Positions 9,768-18,425 of a stretch of DNA of 64,000 nt are shown in pieces. Within the stretch, counting starts at the first letter, position 1, and every line of letters begins with the position of its first letter. A program made the position numbers and the translations under genes. Below the pieces are notes generated by a model. It did no database searches. It was given only the letters and a program-made list of their open reading frames with translations, and was not told the DNA's origin. This DNA is from an uncultured Algibacter sp. (GTDB lineage: Bacteria; Bacteroidota; Bacteroidia; Flavobacteriales; Flavobacteriaceae). The stretch lies in assembly GCA_947502405.1 (NCBI GenBank), contig CANMZT010000009.1, positions 1-64,000 of the forward strand. The letters are read 5' to 3'.

Positions 9768-10095
9768 GCAAATCGGATATCACTTTTTCAATCTCTAAAA
9801 TTACCCAACCTAAATTGTTTTCAATATCCAAACTACTAAATCTAATAACTGTTACTCCAAGTGATTCCAAACGTTTCTGACGAATACTATCCTTTTCGTG
9901 ATGCCCTTCTTCAAAATGAATAGAACCATCAATCTCAATAGCTAGTTGTAACTCTTTACAATAGAAATCTACAATATATTGATCAATTGATATTTGCCTG
10001 CTGAATTTAAAATCTAGAGTTTTCCCTTTGATTTCTCGCCATAGTATAACTTCGCTAAGAGTCATATTATTTCTAAGTTGTTTCGCAAGTGACAC
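9721..10095 (-). CDS. DUF559 (Vsr-like) endonuclease-domain protein
   Basis: This is a 124-residue DUF559/MTES_1575-type protein, related to very-short-patch-repair-like endonucleases of the PD-(D/E)xK class. Family landmarks are LRNNMTLSEVILWREIK at the N terminus, YIVDFYCKELQLAIEIDGSIH (core D and E-x-D) and VTVIRF near the C terminus. The start used is GTG at 10093-10095. The family-like N terminus (KRKIIPYNQDLV) continues upstream in frame to an ATA at 10129-10131, where related proteins have their Met, so the original start codon may be lost. The C-terminal 14 residues come from the overlapping repeat. Function is uncertain; it could be a decaying copy. Confidence 0.75.
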   Translation of the reverse strand: MSLAKQLRNNMTLSEVILWREIKGKTLDFKFSRQISIDQYIVDFYCKELQLAIEIDGSIHFEEGHHEKDSIRQKRLESLGVTVIRFSSLDIENNLGWVILEIEKVISDLQTHPQPLQGGEHSNS

Positions 10096-10308
10096 TAAAT
10101 CTTGATTATATGGTATGATTTTTCTTTTTATAATTTCAAATAGTTTTCAGTTTTATTTCAGCTGTAAAATAGTTTTATCAGACTTAAATTTAATCAAATC
10201 CATCGATGAATGGTTAATTCCTTAGTTAGTTAATCGATTTTTTAAATTTTAGATAGCTCTCATTATTGGATAACCTTATATTTCGCATACCCAAATTTAT
10301 CATATATT

Positions 10309-10818
10309 ATGAAAGTCTTTTTTTCTAAATTCTACATTTTACTTGTTTGTATTTTATTTTTAATGATTTCTGTTTCATGTTCAAAAGAACAAGAACTAAC
10401 AGAAGAAGAAGCTATTGAAATAGCAGAAATACTTTCTATTGCAGACGAAATATTGCAATTAGTTAATGAACATAGATTAAGTATTGGTGAAAATCCATTA
10501 CAAATAAATGACTTAGCGACTACTTTAGCAAATGAACATACATTGTACATGATTGAACAAAGTGATATCAGTCATGATGATTTTGACAAACGGTCAGACA
10601 GATTGATTACCGAAGAAAATGCATCCAGAACTGGTGAAAACGTAGCCTATGGTCAGCGAGATGCGGAAGCAGTTATGGAAGCTTGGTTAAACAGTTCGGG
10701 TCATCGCAAAAACATTGAAGGCGATTTTACTCATATTGGTATTGCAGCGGTAAAAAATAGCTCTGCAACGTACTATTATACACAGATTTTCTTGAAGAAA
10801 AGAAATTCTAATGCTTAA
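10309..10818 (+). CDS. CAP-domain (SCP/PR1-like) lipoprotein
   Basis: This 169-residue exported protein has a lipobox ISVSC (Cys at about 24), an acidic linker, and a CAP domain from about 47 to the end. CAP hallmarks are VNEHR, the HxxxM-type helix (NEHTLYM), GENVAYG and WLNSSGHRKNI. CAP proteins are extracytoplasmic and of varied or unknown biochemical function. The stop codon overlaps the convergent isoaspartyl peptidase gene by a few bases (10815-10818), so the two transcripts converge with no room for a terminator between them. Confidence 0.9.
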   Translation: MKVFFSKFYILLVCILFLMISVSCSKEQELTEEEAIEIAEILSIADEILQLVNEHRLSIGENPLQINDLATTLANEHTLYMIEQSDISHDDFDKRSDRLITEENASRTGENVAYGQRDAEAVMEAWLNSSGHRKNIEGDFTHIGIAAVKNSSATYYYTQIFLKKRNSNA

Positions 10819-11864
10819 TCCTTAAACATCCCAATATATAATTCACCTTCATCATTCATAGTAGCGCGAAACATGCCAGGTGTATTAAACTCCATTGCCA
10901 TATTACCATTAGCATCAATGGCAATAATACCGCCATTGCCTTTGCCGTTACCTATGCTTGGTAATTTATTTTGGACAACTTGTTTCGCAGCTTCTTTTAA
11001 AGACAAATTTTTATATTCCATCAATGCAGAAATATCATAAGCTACCATACCGCGGATAAAATATTCGCCCCAACCGGTGCTGGAAACTGCGCAGGTATTG
11101 TTATTGGCGTAAGTGCCAGCACCAATAATAGGAGAATCACCAATACGTCCCCAGCGTTTGTTGGTCATACCACCTGTTGATGTTCCTGCAGCTAGATTGC
11201 CATGTTTATCTAAAGCAGCACACCCCACGGTTCCAAATTTAGAATTCTGAATATCGGAATCATAAAATGAAGCCACTTTTTTATTTTCAGAGGCTTTGAC
11301 GCGTTCTAAGGCTTTCATGCTTTTTTCAGTGTGAAAATAAGAAGGGTCTACAATGTCTAAACCTTGTTCTTGGGCGAAGGTTTCTGCACCTTCTCTTGCA
11401 AGCATAACATGAGGGGATTTTTCCATAATAACCCTTGCCAAATCTATGGGGTTTTTAACGGTTTTAGTGCCAGCCGATGCACCAGCATTTAGGGTGCTGC
11501 CGTCCATAATAGAAGCATCGTGCTCGCACATGCCTTCGTTTGTGTAAACACCGCCTTTGCCAGAATTAAAAAGGGGGGAATCTTCCAAGATATTTATAGT
11601 TTTTTGTACTGCATCTATGCTTGTACCGCCGTCTTTCAATATGTTGTATCCAACCCGAATGGCTTCTTCAAGTTTTTGACGGTATTCTTCTTCTTTTTCT
11701 TCTGATATATTATCTTTTCGAATATAGCCTGCACCACCATGAATAATAATTGAGAACTCTGATGTTTCAGGTGTTTTTTCTGCATATGTAGCGGTTTCTT
11801 TTACATCTTCTTTACAAGAGTAAAATAAAATGATGGATACAAGCAATACAATAATTTTTTTCAT
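10815..11864 (-). CDS. Isoaspartyl peptidase/L-asparaginase (Ntn hydrolase), lipoprotein form
   Basis: This 349-residue protein belongs to the plant-type asparaginase (peptidase T2) family, which hydrolyses isoaspartyl dipeptides and asparagine. The Ntn signature is clear: IIHGGAGYI near the N terminus and the autocleavage site FGTVGCAALD with nucleophile Thr at about 212, then GTSTGGMTNKRWGRIGD. I chose the internal ATG at 11862-11864 rather than a longer in-frame start, because it begins a lipoprotein signal (MKKIIVLLVSIILFYSC). An envelope location is therefore likely. The precursor should cleave itself into alpha and beta chains. Convergent with the CAP gene. Confidence 0.92.
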   Translation of the reverse strand: MKKIIVLLVSIILFYSCKEDVKETATYAEKTPETSEFSIIIHGGAGYIRKDNISEEKEEEYRQKLEEAIRVGYNILKDGGTSIDAVQKTINILEDSPLFNSGKGGVYTNEGMCEHDASIMDGSTLNAGASAGTKTVKNPIDLARVIMEKSPHVMLAREGAETFAQEQGLDIVDPSYFHTEKSMKALERVKASENKKVASFYDSDIQNSKFGTVGCAALDKHGNLAAGTSTGGMTNKRWGRIGDSPIIGAGTYANNNTCAVSSTGWGEYFIRGMVAYDISALMEYKNLSLKEAAKQVVQNKLPSIGNGKGNGGIIAIDANGNMAMEFNTPGMFRATMNDEGELYIGMFKD

Positions 11865-11986
11865 TGTGAAATATGATTTTTTAGCTACTAAAGTTAGTGA
11901 TTTTATCATTAATAAATTTCAACAAAAACAACATTTTATTAGTATATTCGCAAATAATTTAAACATATTTAATAAATCAATAATTA

Positions 11987-13540
11987 ATGAAGACATTAGC
12001 GACTGATTTCGGTATAGATGAGGCACTTGATAGTTTAGGTATAAAAGCTATTAACGAAGGCACATCTACAGGGTCAAATAATTTTTCTAATGGTGAAATC
12101 ATCGAGAGTTATTCGCCAGTTGATGGACAACTAATCGGAAAAGTAAAAACCACTACAAAAGAAGATTATGAGCAAGTGATGGATGCCGCAACTTCCGCAT
12201 TTAAAACATGGCGAACTATGCCTGCACCACAGCGTGGAGAAATTGTACGCCAATTTGGGGATAAATTACGCGAAAAGAAAGATGCTTTGGGCAAATTAGT
12301 ATCCTACGAAATGGGAAAAAGCTACCAAGAAGGTTTAGGCGAAGTACAAGAAATGATTGATATCTGTGATTTTGCTGTTGGGTTATCGCGTCAATTACAT
12401 GGTTTAACCATGCATTCCGAACGTCCTGGACATCGTATGTACGAGCAATACCATCCGTTAGGTGTTGTGGGTATTATTTCAGCATTTAATTTTCCAGTGG
12501 CGGTTTGGGCGTGGAATACAGCTCTAGCGTGGATTTGTGGTGATGTTTGTGTTTGGAAACCTTCAGAAAAGACACCTCTTTGTGGAATTGCTTGTCAAAA
12601 TATTGTAGCAGAAGTTTTTGCTGAAAACAACCTGCCAGAAGGTATTTCCTGCTTAATTAATGGTGATTATAAAGTTGGCGAGTTTATGACGAAAGATGCT
12701 AGAATTCCATTGATTTCAGCTACGGGCTCTACCAGAATGGGTAAGATTGTAGCAAAGGAAGTTGGAGGTCGTTTAGGGAAATCACTTTTAGAATTAGGTG
12801 GAAATAATGCCATCATTGTTACCCCAGATGCTGATATTAAAATGACGGTAATTGGCGCCGTTTTTGGCGCTGTTGGTACTGCAGGACAACGTTGTACCTC
12901 TACACGTCGTTTAATTATCCATGAATCTATTTATGATAAAGTAAAACATGCTGTGGTAGATGCCTACAAACAACTGCGTATTGGAAACCCTTTAGATGAA
13001 AACAATCATGTTGGGCCTTTAATTGATACTAGTGCAGTGGATATGTATAATAAAGCTTTAAAAAGAGTAGTTGAAGAAGGTGGAAATATAGTAGTTGAAG
13101 GTGGTGTACTTTCAGGGGAAGGCTATGAAAGTGGCTGCTACGTAAAACCAGCCATTGCAGAAGCAAAACCGGATTTTAAAATTGTACAACACGAAACATT
13201 CGCACCAGTTTTATATTTATTAAAATACTCTGGTAATATTGAAAATGCAATTGATATTCAAAATGAAGTAGCTCAGGGATTATCCTCTGCAATTATGACA
13301 AATAATTTACGCGAAGCTGAACGTTTCTTATCCGTTCAAGGATCAGATTGTGGAATAGCAAATGTAAATATAGGGACTTCTGGTGCTGAAATAGGCGGTG
13401 CATTTGGTGGCGAAAAAGATACTGGTGGTGGACGAGAATCTGGCTCTGATGCTTGGAAAATTTACATGCGTAGACAAACTAATACCATCAATTATACAAC
13501 AGAATTACCACTAGCTCAAGGTATTAAATTTGATTTGTAA
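11987..13540 (+). CDS. ALDH7-type aldehyde dehydrogenase (alpha-aminoadipic semialdehyde dehydrogenase-like)
   Basis: This 517-residue NAD(P)-dependent aldehyde dehydrogenase has the glutamate motif LELGGNNA and the catalytic cysteine in GQRCTSTRRL at about 302. It also has the N-terminal SPVDGQLIGKV and C-terminal IGGAFGGEKDTGGGRESGSD features of the ALDH7/antiquitin (piperideine-6-carboxylate dehydrogenase) group. The likely role is oxidation of alpha-aminoadipic semialdehyde in lysine catabolism, but the substrate is inferred from subfamily resemblance. A TATATTCG box at 11943-11950 may be its -7 element. A strong terminator follows at 13563-13597, so it is probably monocistronic. Confidence 0.92.
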   Translation: MKTLATDFGIDEALDSLGIKAINEGTSTGSNNFSNGEIIESYSPVDGQLIGKVKTTTKEDYEQVMDAATSAFKTWRTMPAPQRGEIVRQFGDKLREKKDALGKLVSYEMGKSYQEGLGEVQEMIDICDFAVGLSRQLHGLTMHSERPGHRMYEQYHPLGVVGIISAFNFPVAVWAWNTALAWICGDVCVWKPSEKTPLCGIACQNIVAEVFAENNLPEGISCLINGDYKVGEFMTKDARIPLISATGSTRMGKIVAKEVGGRLGKSLLELGGNNAIIVTPDADIKMTVIGAVFGAVGTAGQRCTSTRRLIIHESIYDKVKHAVVDAYKQLRIGNPLDENNHVGPLIDTSAVDMYNKALKRVVEEGGNIVVEGGVLSGEGYESGCYVKPAIAEAKPDFKIVQHETFAPVLYLLKYSGNIENAIDIQNEVAQGLSSAIMTNNLREAERFLSVQGSDCGIANVNIGTSGAEIGGAFGGEKDTGGGRESGSDAWKIYMRRQTNTINYTTELPLAQGIKFDL

Positions 13541-13562
13541 AATCTTATATAGTATCTGTATT

Positions 13563-13597
13563 AAAAAGTCACATTCTCTAGAGTGTGACTTTTTAAG
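13563..13597 (+). terminator. Rho-independent terminator after the aldehyde dehydrogenase
   Basis: AAAAAGTCACA and TGTGACTTTTT arms enclose a short TCTCTAGAG core. The hairpin starts 23 nt after the dehydrogenase stop codon and is followed by a T-run. The symmetrical A and T tracts could let it act in both directions. Confidence 0.85.
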
Positions 13598-13677
13598 TTT
13601 CTATGGTTCTTAATGTATGAGTTTAAAGTGTTATATTGTAAGCACTTATAATTTATTAACCATAAACTATTGTAAAA

Positions 13678-14613
13678 ATGAGTAAAAAAACATCCTATCT
13701 TTTAGGAATTATACTCACTATTATTCTCGGAACAATTTTGTATTATTTTCTATGTTGTAGTATATGCTGTGGCAAAGAAAGTTGTGAGTACAAAAAAGAT
13801 GAGATTAAAAGTGTAGTAACTCCAGAAATTAAAGATGCAACCAGAAATGCATTCATGGTTGAAGACGCCAACGGCGACTTTAACATTAAAATGAATGATA
13901 ATTTCAATTTCAAAACTTCTAATTTTTCAATCCTAGATCCAGTATCTGAAAATGTTGAAAAAGGTGTTTTAAAATTAAAAGATTATCTAATAGCAAACCC
14001 TTCAAAAGATATTGAAATTACAGGGCTTTATAAAAGTGATGAAGTCAATAATTCTGCATATCCAAATTTAGGATTAGCACGAGCAAATTCAGTTAAAAAC
14101 TATTTAGTATTACATGGTGTGCCATCAAAACAGATTGACACCTTTGGAAAATTAAATGACGACATCAATCCAAACGAGAGCGGAACATTATTCGGTCCGC
14201 TAAAATTTGGAATGTTAACATTAGATGCTTCTGACACCTCAATGCTAGAAGCTCTAGAAAAAGCATGTCAAGAAGTAAGGGATAACCCTTTAGTACTTCA
14301 TTTTAAAACTGGTCAAGCTGCCATTAATCTAACTCCAGAGCAACGTAAAAAAATTGCAGATATGTCACATTGTGTTGATAAATTAGGTGTAAAGGTTCAA
14401 GTGGTTGGGCACACAGATAACACTGGAGATGCTACAAATAATCTTGCATTAGGACTAAAACGTGCAGATTTTGCTAAAGGCTATTTAACTAAAAACGGCA
14501 TTTTAGAAGGTAATATTGAAACATCATCTAAAGGACAAACAGAACCTATTGCAGATAATGCAACAGATGAAGGTAAAGCAGAAAACAGAAGAACAGTAAT
14601 AACAATTAACTAA
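13678..14613 (+). CDS. OmpA-family peptidoglycan-binding membrane protein
   Basis: The protein has 311 residues. An N-terminal hydrophobic segment (about 6-28) is followed by a cysteine-rich CCSICCGKESC stretch. A middle BON/OmpA-like part at about 85-170 includes EITGLYKSDEVNNS. The C-terminal OmpA domain at about 205-311 has VQVVGHTDNTGDATNNLALG and the ENRRTVI end, which bind diaminopimelate in peptidoglycan. It is probably anchored in a membrane and attached to the cell wall. The next gene starts 17 nt downstream and they likely form a two-gene operon ending at the 15198-15229 terminator. Confidence 0.9.
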   Translation: MSKKTSYLLGIILTIILGTILYYFLCCSICCGKESCEYKKDEIKSVVTPEIKDATRNAFMVEDANGDFNIKMNDNFNFKTSNFSILDPVSENVEKGVLKLKDYLIANPSKDIEITGLYKSDEVNNSAYPNLGLARANSVKNYLVLHGVPSKQIDTFGKLNDDINPNESGTLFGPLKFGMLTLDASDTSMLEALEKACQEVRDNPLVLHFKTGQAAINLTPEQRKKIADMSHCVDKLGVKVQVVGHTDNTGDATNNLALGLKRADFAKGYLTKNGILEGNIETSSKGQTEPIADNATDEGKAENRRTVITIN

Positions 14614-14630
14614 ATTAAAAATATAAAATT

Positions 14631-15173
14631 ATGAATTGGTGTATATTAATTCCATTATTAGTAGGTGCAATTTGCGCAATTTTAGGATACTTATTAGGAA
14701 GACTTTTAGGAGGCGGGAATGATAATGATTGCGAAGATAGACTAGCGAAATTACAAGCAGATTTAGATGCTTGTAAAAGTAAAAGAATGTCTTTAGAAGG
14801 CGATTTAAAATCAACAAAAGCCTCTTTAGCATCTTCTTTAACAGCTGCATCTGCACCAGCAGCAGTAGCAATTTCATCTTTTGATGCAACTGCAGCTAAA
14901 GCAGTTTTTGGTAAGAAGATAAAAGAAGATGATTTAACTATTGTTGAAGGCATAGGCCCAAAAATTCAAGAGTTATTTCATAATCAAGATGTTAAAACAT
15001 GGAAAGCACTATCAGAATGTTCCATTGAAAAATGTCAAGATGTTTTAAAATCTGGTGGCGATCGTTTTAAAATGCATAAACCAAATACTTGGCCTAAGCA
15101 AGCTAAAATGGCTTATGAGGGTAAATGGGCAGAACTTTTAAAATGGCAAGATGAACTAGATGGAGGAAAATAG
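14631..15173 (+). CDS. Membrane-anchored helix-hairpin-helix protein
   Basis: This 180-residue protein has one N-terminal transmembrane helix (about 3-24, glycine-rich at its end), a coiled-coil linker at about 35-65, and an alanine-rich spacer. The C-terminal part (about 100-150) has the helix-hairpin-helix-like motif TIVEGIGPKIQELF, resembling DUF4332-type domains that follow membrane anchors in Bacteroidota. It is encoded 17 nt after the OmpA-domain gene and probably works with it at the envelope. Its molecular function is not known to me. Confidence 0.82.
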   Translation: MNWCILIPLLVGAICAILGYLLGRLLGGGNDNDCEDRLAKLQADLDACKSKRMSLEGDLKSTKASLASSLTAASAPAAVAISSFDATAAKAVFGKKIKEDDLTIVEGIGPKIQELFHNQDVKTWKALSECSIEKCQDVLKSGGDRFKMHKPNTWPKQAKMAYEGKWAELLKWQDELDGGK

Positions 15174-15197
15174 ATAAAAGTAAAACTAGTAATAGAG

Positions 15198-15229
15198 AAA
15201 GCCGCTTTGTAAAAGAAGCGGTTTTTTTG
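15198..15229 (+). terminator. Rho-independent terminator after the OmpA/HhH operon
   Basis: AAGCCGCTT and AAGCGGTT arms around TGTAAAAG, followed by seven T. It starts about 25 nt after the stop codon of the helix-hairpin-helix protein gene. Confidence 0.88.
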
Positions 15230-15308
15230 TATATTAATTTAAAAATTAAACCTTTTTAAATATTAAAAGTCTAAAGGGTTATATAGATATTAATATTCTC
15301 TTAAAATT

Positions 15309-16706
15309 ATGCCCATGAAGGTCAAACATATTCAACATTTATACAGACGTATCGGTTTTGGAATACTTCCTTCAATACTAGAAACTATTTCTGCAAAAAG
15401 TAAATCGCAAATAGTAGATGATTTAATTAAAGCCTCAAATAACACTACGACATTAGAAGTTGATATTTCTGAAATCAAGGATATATTTGGAGGTATGATG
15501 ATGAGTGGCTCTAAGTTAGATGCCGATACACGGCGAAAAATTCAGAAAATAAGTAGAAAAAAACAAGTAGAACTAAATGTCTCTTGGATTAACCGGTTGG
15601 CAAGTACACCAGAATTACTTCGCGAAAAAATGACACTATTCTGGGCAAATCATTTTGTGTGTGAAGACAATAGTATTGTTTATATTCAGCAATTCAATAA
15701 TACGTTGAGGCAGCATGCTTTAGGGAATTTTGGCGATTTTGTAAAAGCTATTTCTAAAGAAGCAGCCATGACAAAATACCTTAATACCAAGCAAAACAGA
15801 AAGCAGAAGCCTAATGAAAATTTTGCAAGAGAACTCATGGAGTTGTTTACTCTAGGCGAAGGGCATTATACCGAGCAAGACATTAAAGAAAGTGCTAGAG
15901 CGTTTACAGGTTATAGCCACAATTTGCGAGGAGAGTTTGTGTTTAAAAAACGACAACACGATTATACTGATAAAACATTCTTTGAAGAAATAGGAAATTT
16001 TAATGGCAACGATATTATCGATATCATTTTAAAAAAACGCCAATGTGCAAAATTTATTTGTACAAAAGTGTACCGCTACTTTGTAAATGATGTTGTAGAT
16101 GAGGCACATATTGATATGATGACAGATGTATTTTATAAAGATTATAGCATTGAAAACCTAATGCGATTTGTTTTAACATCTAATTGGTTTTACGACGACA
16201 AAAATATAGGCTCAAAAATAAAATCGCCAGTAGAGTTTTTGGTTGGGTTAAAACATACGGTACCCGTAACTTTTAAAAACAGAAAACAAGTACTGCAAAT
16301 TCAACGCTTATTAGGGCAAACCTTGTTAGATCCACCTAATGTAGCAGGCTGGAAAGGAGGGCGAAACTGGATAGATAGTAACACCATCATGCTTCGTTTA
16401 AAATTACCATCGCTATTACTCAACAACGCTTACATTTCTAATATTAAAAATGGAAATAGGGATGCAATGATTGAAACTAAAAAGCAGCAATTCAAGAAAA
16501 AATATGGCAAACGTTTTAATACGGAAACCAATTGGGGTTATTTTAAAAAGCACTATAAAAATATTGCATTACAAGATATGGAAGCCCACATTTTGGCTTG
16601 CTCATTAAGTGAAGATGCAAAAACCTATTTGCAATCTTTACAAAAAGTATCAAAACAAGAATACTGCATACAACTTATGTCTTTACCCGAATATCAAATG
16701 TGTTAA
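15309..16706 (+). CDS. DUF1800 family protein
   Basis: This 465-residue DUF1800 protein has family landmarks HLYRRIGFG at the N terminus, REKMTLFWANHFV, and NENFARELMELFTLGEGHYT followed by ARAFTGY. The C-terminal LGQTLLDPPNVAGWKGGRNW is also typical. DUF1800 genes are almost always paired with DUF1501 genes, as here. The pair is thought to make exported proteins of unknown biochemical role. No clear signal peptide is visible at this start (ATG 15309; a second ATG is two codons on). The stop lies two bases before the ATG of the DUF1501 gene, so the two are translationally linked. Confidence 0.92.
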   Translation: MPMKVKHIQHLYRRIGFGILPSILETISAKSKSQIVDDLIKASNNTTTLEVDISEIKDIFGGMMMSGSKLDADTRRKIQKISRKKQVELNVSWINRLASTPELLREKMTLFWANHFVCEDNSIVYIQQFNNTLRQHALGNFGDFVKAISKEAAMTKYLNTKQNRKQKPNENFARELMELFTLGEGHYTEQDIKESARAFTGYSHNLRGEFVFKKRQHDYTDKTFFEEIGNFNGNDIIDIILKKRQCAKFICTKVYRYFVNDVVDEAHIDMMTDVFYKDYSIENLMRFVLTSNWFYDDKNIGSKIKSPVEFLVGLKHTVPVTFKNRKQVLQIQRLLGQTLLDPPNVAGWKGGRNWIDSNTIMLRLKLPSLLLNNAYISNIKNGNRDAMIETKKQQFKKKYGKRFNTETNWGYFKKHYKNIALQDMEAHILACSLSEDAKTYLQSLQKVSKQEYCIQLMSLPEYQMC

Positions 16707-16708
16707 TT

Positions 16709-17899
16709 ATGGACAGAAGAAAATTTTTAAAACAATCGTCTTTAGCAAGTAGCCTATTTTTTGTGCCAAGTTTCGTAAAAGCTTTTGAGGAAGTGGCAAG
16801 TAGTAAGTTAGGCTATAAACGTTTAGTAATTATACAATTATCAGGCGGAAACGATGGTTTAAATACAGTAATACCCTTTAGAAACGATTTGTATTATAAA
16901 GAGCGCCCAACTTTAGGATTAGCGCAAAACGATATAATAAAACTAAATGATGAGGTTGGTTTAAATGCCAGTTTAGCACCATTAAAACGACTTTACGATA
17001 AAGGCTACGTATCCATCATAAACAATGTGGGCTATCCAAACCCCATCCGATCCCATTTTAGATCTATGGATATTTGGCAAACCGCATCAGACTCTAACCA
17101 ATACGCGCAAAGTGGCTGGATTGGGCGTTATTTAGATAATTATGGTAAACAATCCCATAGTGCTATTGAGATAGATGATAGTTTATCGCTAGCTATGAAA
17201 GGCGAAAGTATAAACGCCATAGCTACGTTAGACCCTAAAATTATGTACAACCTATCAAAAGGACCCTACCTCAAAAACATCAATAAACATTTAGCAGATA
17301 AACATTTAAGCGAACATAATTTGGGCTATTTGTATAAGTCTATGATTGCCGCAGAATCTTCAGCCAAATACATTTACGAAACCTCAAAAACAGTAACTAG
17401 CAAAAAAGAATATCCAAAAAGTAAGTTTGGTAAACAAATGAAAACCACAGCACAATTCATCAATTCGCATTTACAAACCAAGGTATATTATACCGCCCTT
17501 GGTGGTTTTGATACGCATGTTAATCAAAAAGCCACTCAAAAGCGCTTATTAAATATGTATGCGCAAAGTATGGAAGCATTTGTAGAAGATTTAAAAGCCA
17601 ATAACACCTTTAAAGACACCTTAATTTTAACCTTTTCAGAGTTTGGGCGTCGCGTAAAACAAAATGCTAGTGTGGGTACAGACCATGGTACGGCAAATAA
17701 CGTTTTTATAATTGGAGAAAACCTCAAAAAGCAAGGGCTTTATAATAACATGGCGAGCCTAAGTGATTTAGATAAAAACGGCGATTTAAAATTCGAAATA
17801 GATTTTAGAACCATTTACGCCACCGTTTTAGATAAATGGCTCGAGGTAGACGATAAAAAAGTATTGAATAAATCCTTTAATCAATTAGATTTTATTTAG
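16709..17899 (+). CDS. DUF1501 family protein with twin-arginine signal
   Basis: This 396-residue DUF1501 (sulfatase-like fold) protein begins MDRRKFLKQSS, a twin-arginine export signal with a hydrophobic stretch to about residue 24, so it is probably folded before export. Family motifs are QLSGGNDGLNTVIPF near 40, LGGFDTHVNQ and LILTFSEFGRRVKQN, then GTDHGTANNVF. I chose the ATG at 16709 over an in-frame GTG at 16700 because it puts the RR motif at the N terminus and just clears the DUF1800 stop. The gene ends 8 bp before a dispersed intergenic repeat. Confidence 0.93.
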   Translation: MDRRKFLKQSSLASSLFFVPSFVKAFEEVASSKLGYKRLVIIQLSGGNDGLNTVIPFRNDLYYKERPTLGLAQNDIIKLNDEVGLNASLAPLKRLYDKGYVSIINNVGYPNPIRSHFRSMDIWQTASDSNQYAQSGWIGRYLDNYGKQSHSAIEIDDSLSLAMKGESINAIATLDPKIMYNLSKGPYLKNINKHLADKHLSEHNLGYLYKSMIAAESSAKYIYETSKTVTSKKEYPKSKFGKQMKTTAQFINSHLQTKVYYTALGGFDTHVNQKATQKRLLNMYAQSMEAFVEDLKANNTFKDTLILTFSEFGRRVKQNASVGTDHGTANNVFIIGENLKKQGLYNNMASLSDLDKNGDLKFEIDFRTIYATVLDKWLEVDDKKVLNKSFNQLDFI

Positions 17900-17906
17900 A
17901 ATTATT

Positions 17907-18010
17907 TGGGCATTACCCTCCTAAGGTCGGGTCGGGCTTTCACTACTCAATCCCTCTCCCGATAACTATCGGGAGAGGGGATTTCAAACATGCCGTTCAA
18001 TCCCTAATGC
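17907..18010 (+). repeat. Dispersed GGGCGTTACC...CCCTAACGC repeat, copy 1
   Basis: Conserved blocks in order are GGGCATTACCC, GGTCGGGCTTTCACTACTCA, a variable middle, GATTTCAAACATGCCG and TTCAATCCCTAATGC. The middle here is a perfect hairpin (CTCTCCCGATA...TATCGGGAGAG, 17954-17977). Related copies lie at 23775-23938 (minus), 37415-37498 (plus) and 42414-42512 (minus, diverged). It starts 8 bp after the DUF1501 stop codon and may serve as its transcript end. Confidence 0.8.
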
Positions 18011-18064
18011 AGACTAGCTTGCTAGCTAAATTTTTAATGTAAATCGTATTGTATTTTTGGGAGG

Positions 18065-18301
18065 TTCGTTTAACGCCCACTGTGTATGGCGTAGTGAGGC
18101 GCGCCTCACGGATAGCCATTGTTGCGCCTCATTCGCTATACACGCTGATGTGTGTAGTTTCGTTTGGAGTTCTCGTAGACTCGACTAAATATACACAAAA
18201 TTGTCGAGGTGCGACAAACAGTGGGCGATGGTATGTAATTAGTAGAAGGGAAGCGTTTGCAAAACGCGATTCTACGTGCCGCAGGCAATTACATACCATC
18301 G
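18065..18301. other. Compound nested-hairpin element of about 230 bp
   Basis: A noncoding block richer in G+C than its surroundings. Outer arms CGCCCACTGT (18074-18083) and ACAGTGGGCG (18218-18227) pair perfectly. Inside, 18082-18102 pairs imperfectly with 18124-18143, and GTGAGGCGCGCCTCAC (18094-18109) is a perfect 16-bp palindrome. CTCGAC (18180-18185) can pair with GTCGAG (18203-18208). A second hairpin has 15-bp perfect arms (18226-18240 and 18287-18301) with nested GTAGAA/TTCTAC and GCGTTT/AAACGC stems. It begins with TTCGTTTAAC (18065-18074), a motif also found inverted in the module at 20939-21011. Small ORFs crossing it follow the palindromes and look spurious. Confidence 0.75.
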
Positions 18302-18425
18302 GTCTAGTGTAAAAATAGTAACGGATTTTCACGCACTAATTCTTCGGTTAAACACAGAACTTTTTGATTATTACATATTTTCATTTTAGCGACTAAACCG
18401 CTATTATTTTTATACAATGTTGAGC

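Noticed and set aside
18065-18301. Integron attC site
   Set aside because: A GTTTAAC core fits RYYYAAC at one end, but no GTTRRRY partner is found at the other end of the paired arms and no integrase gene is in the window.
18049-18332. ORFs of 87 and 67 codons on both strands of the structured element
   Set aside because: They are created by the palindromic sequence itself, have no recognisable protein features and mirror each other; structure explains the block better.
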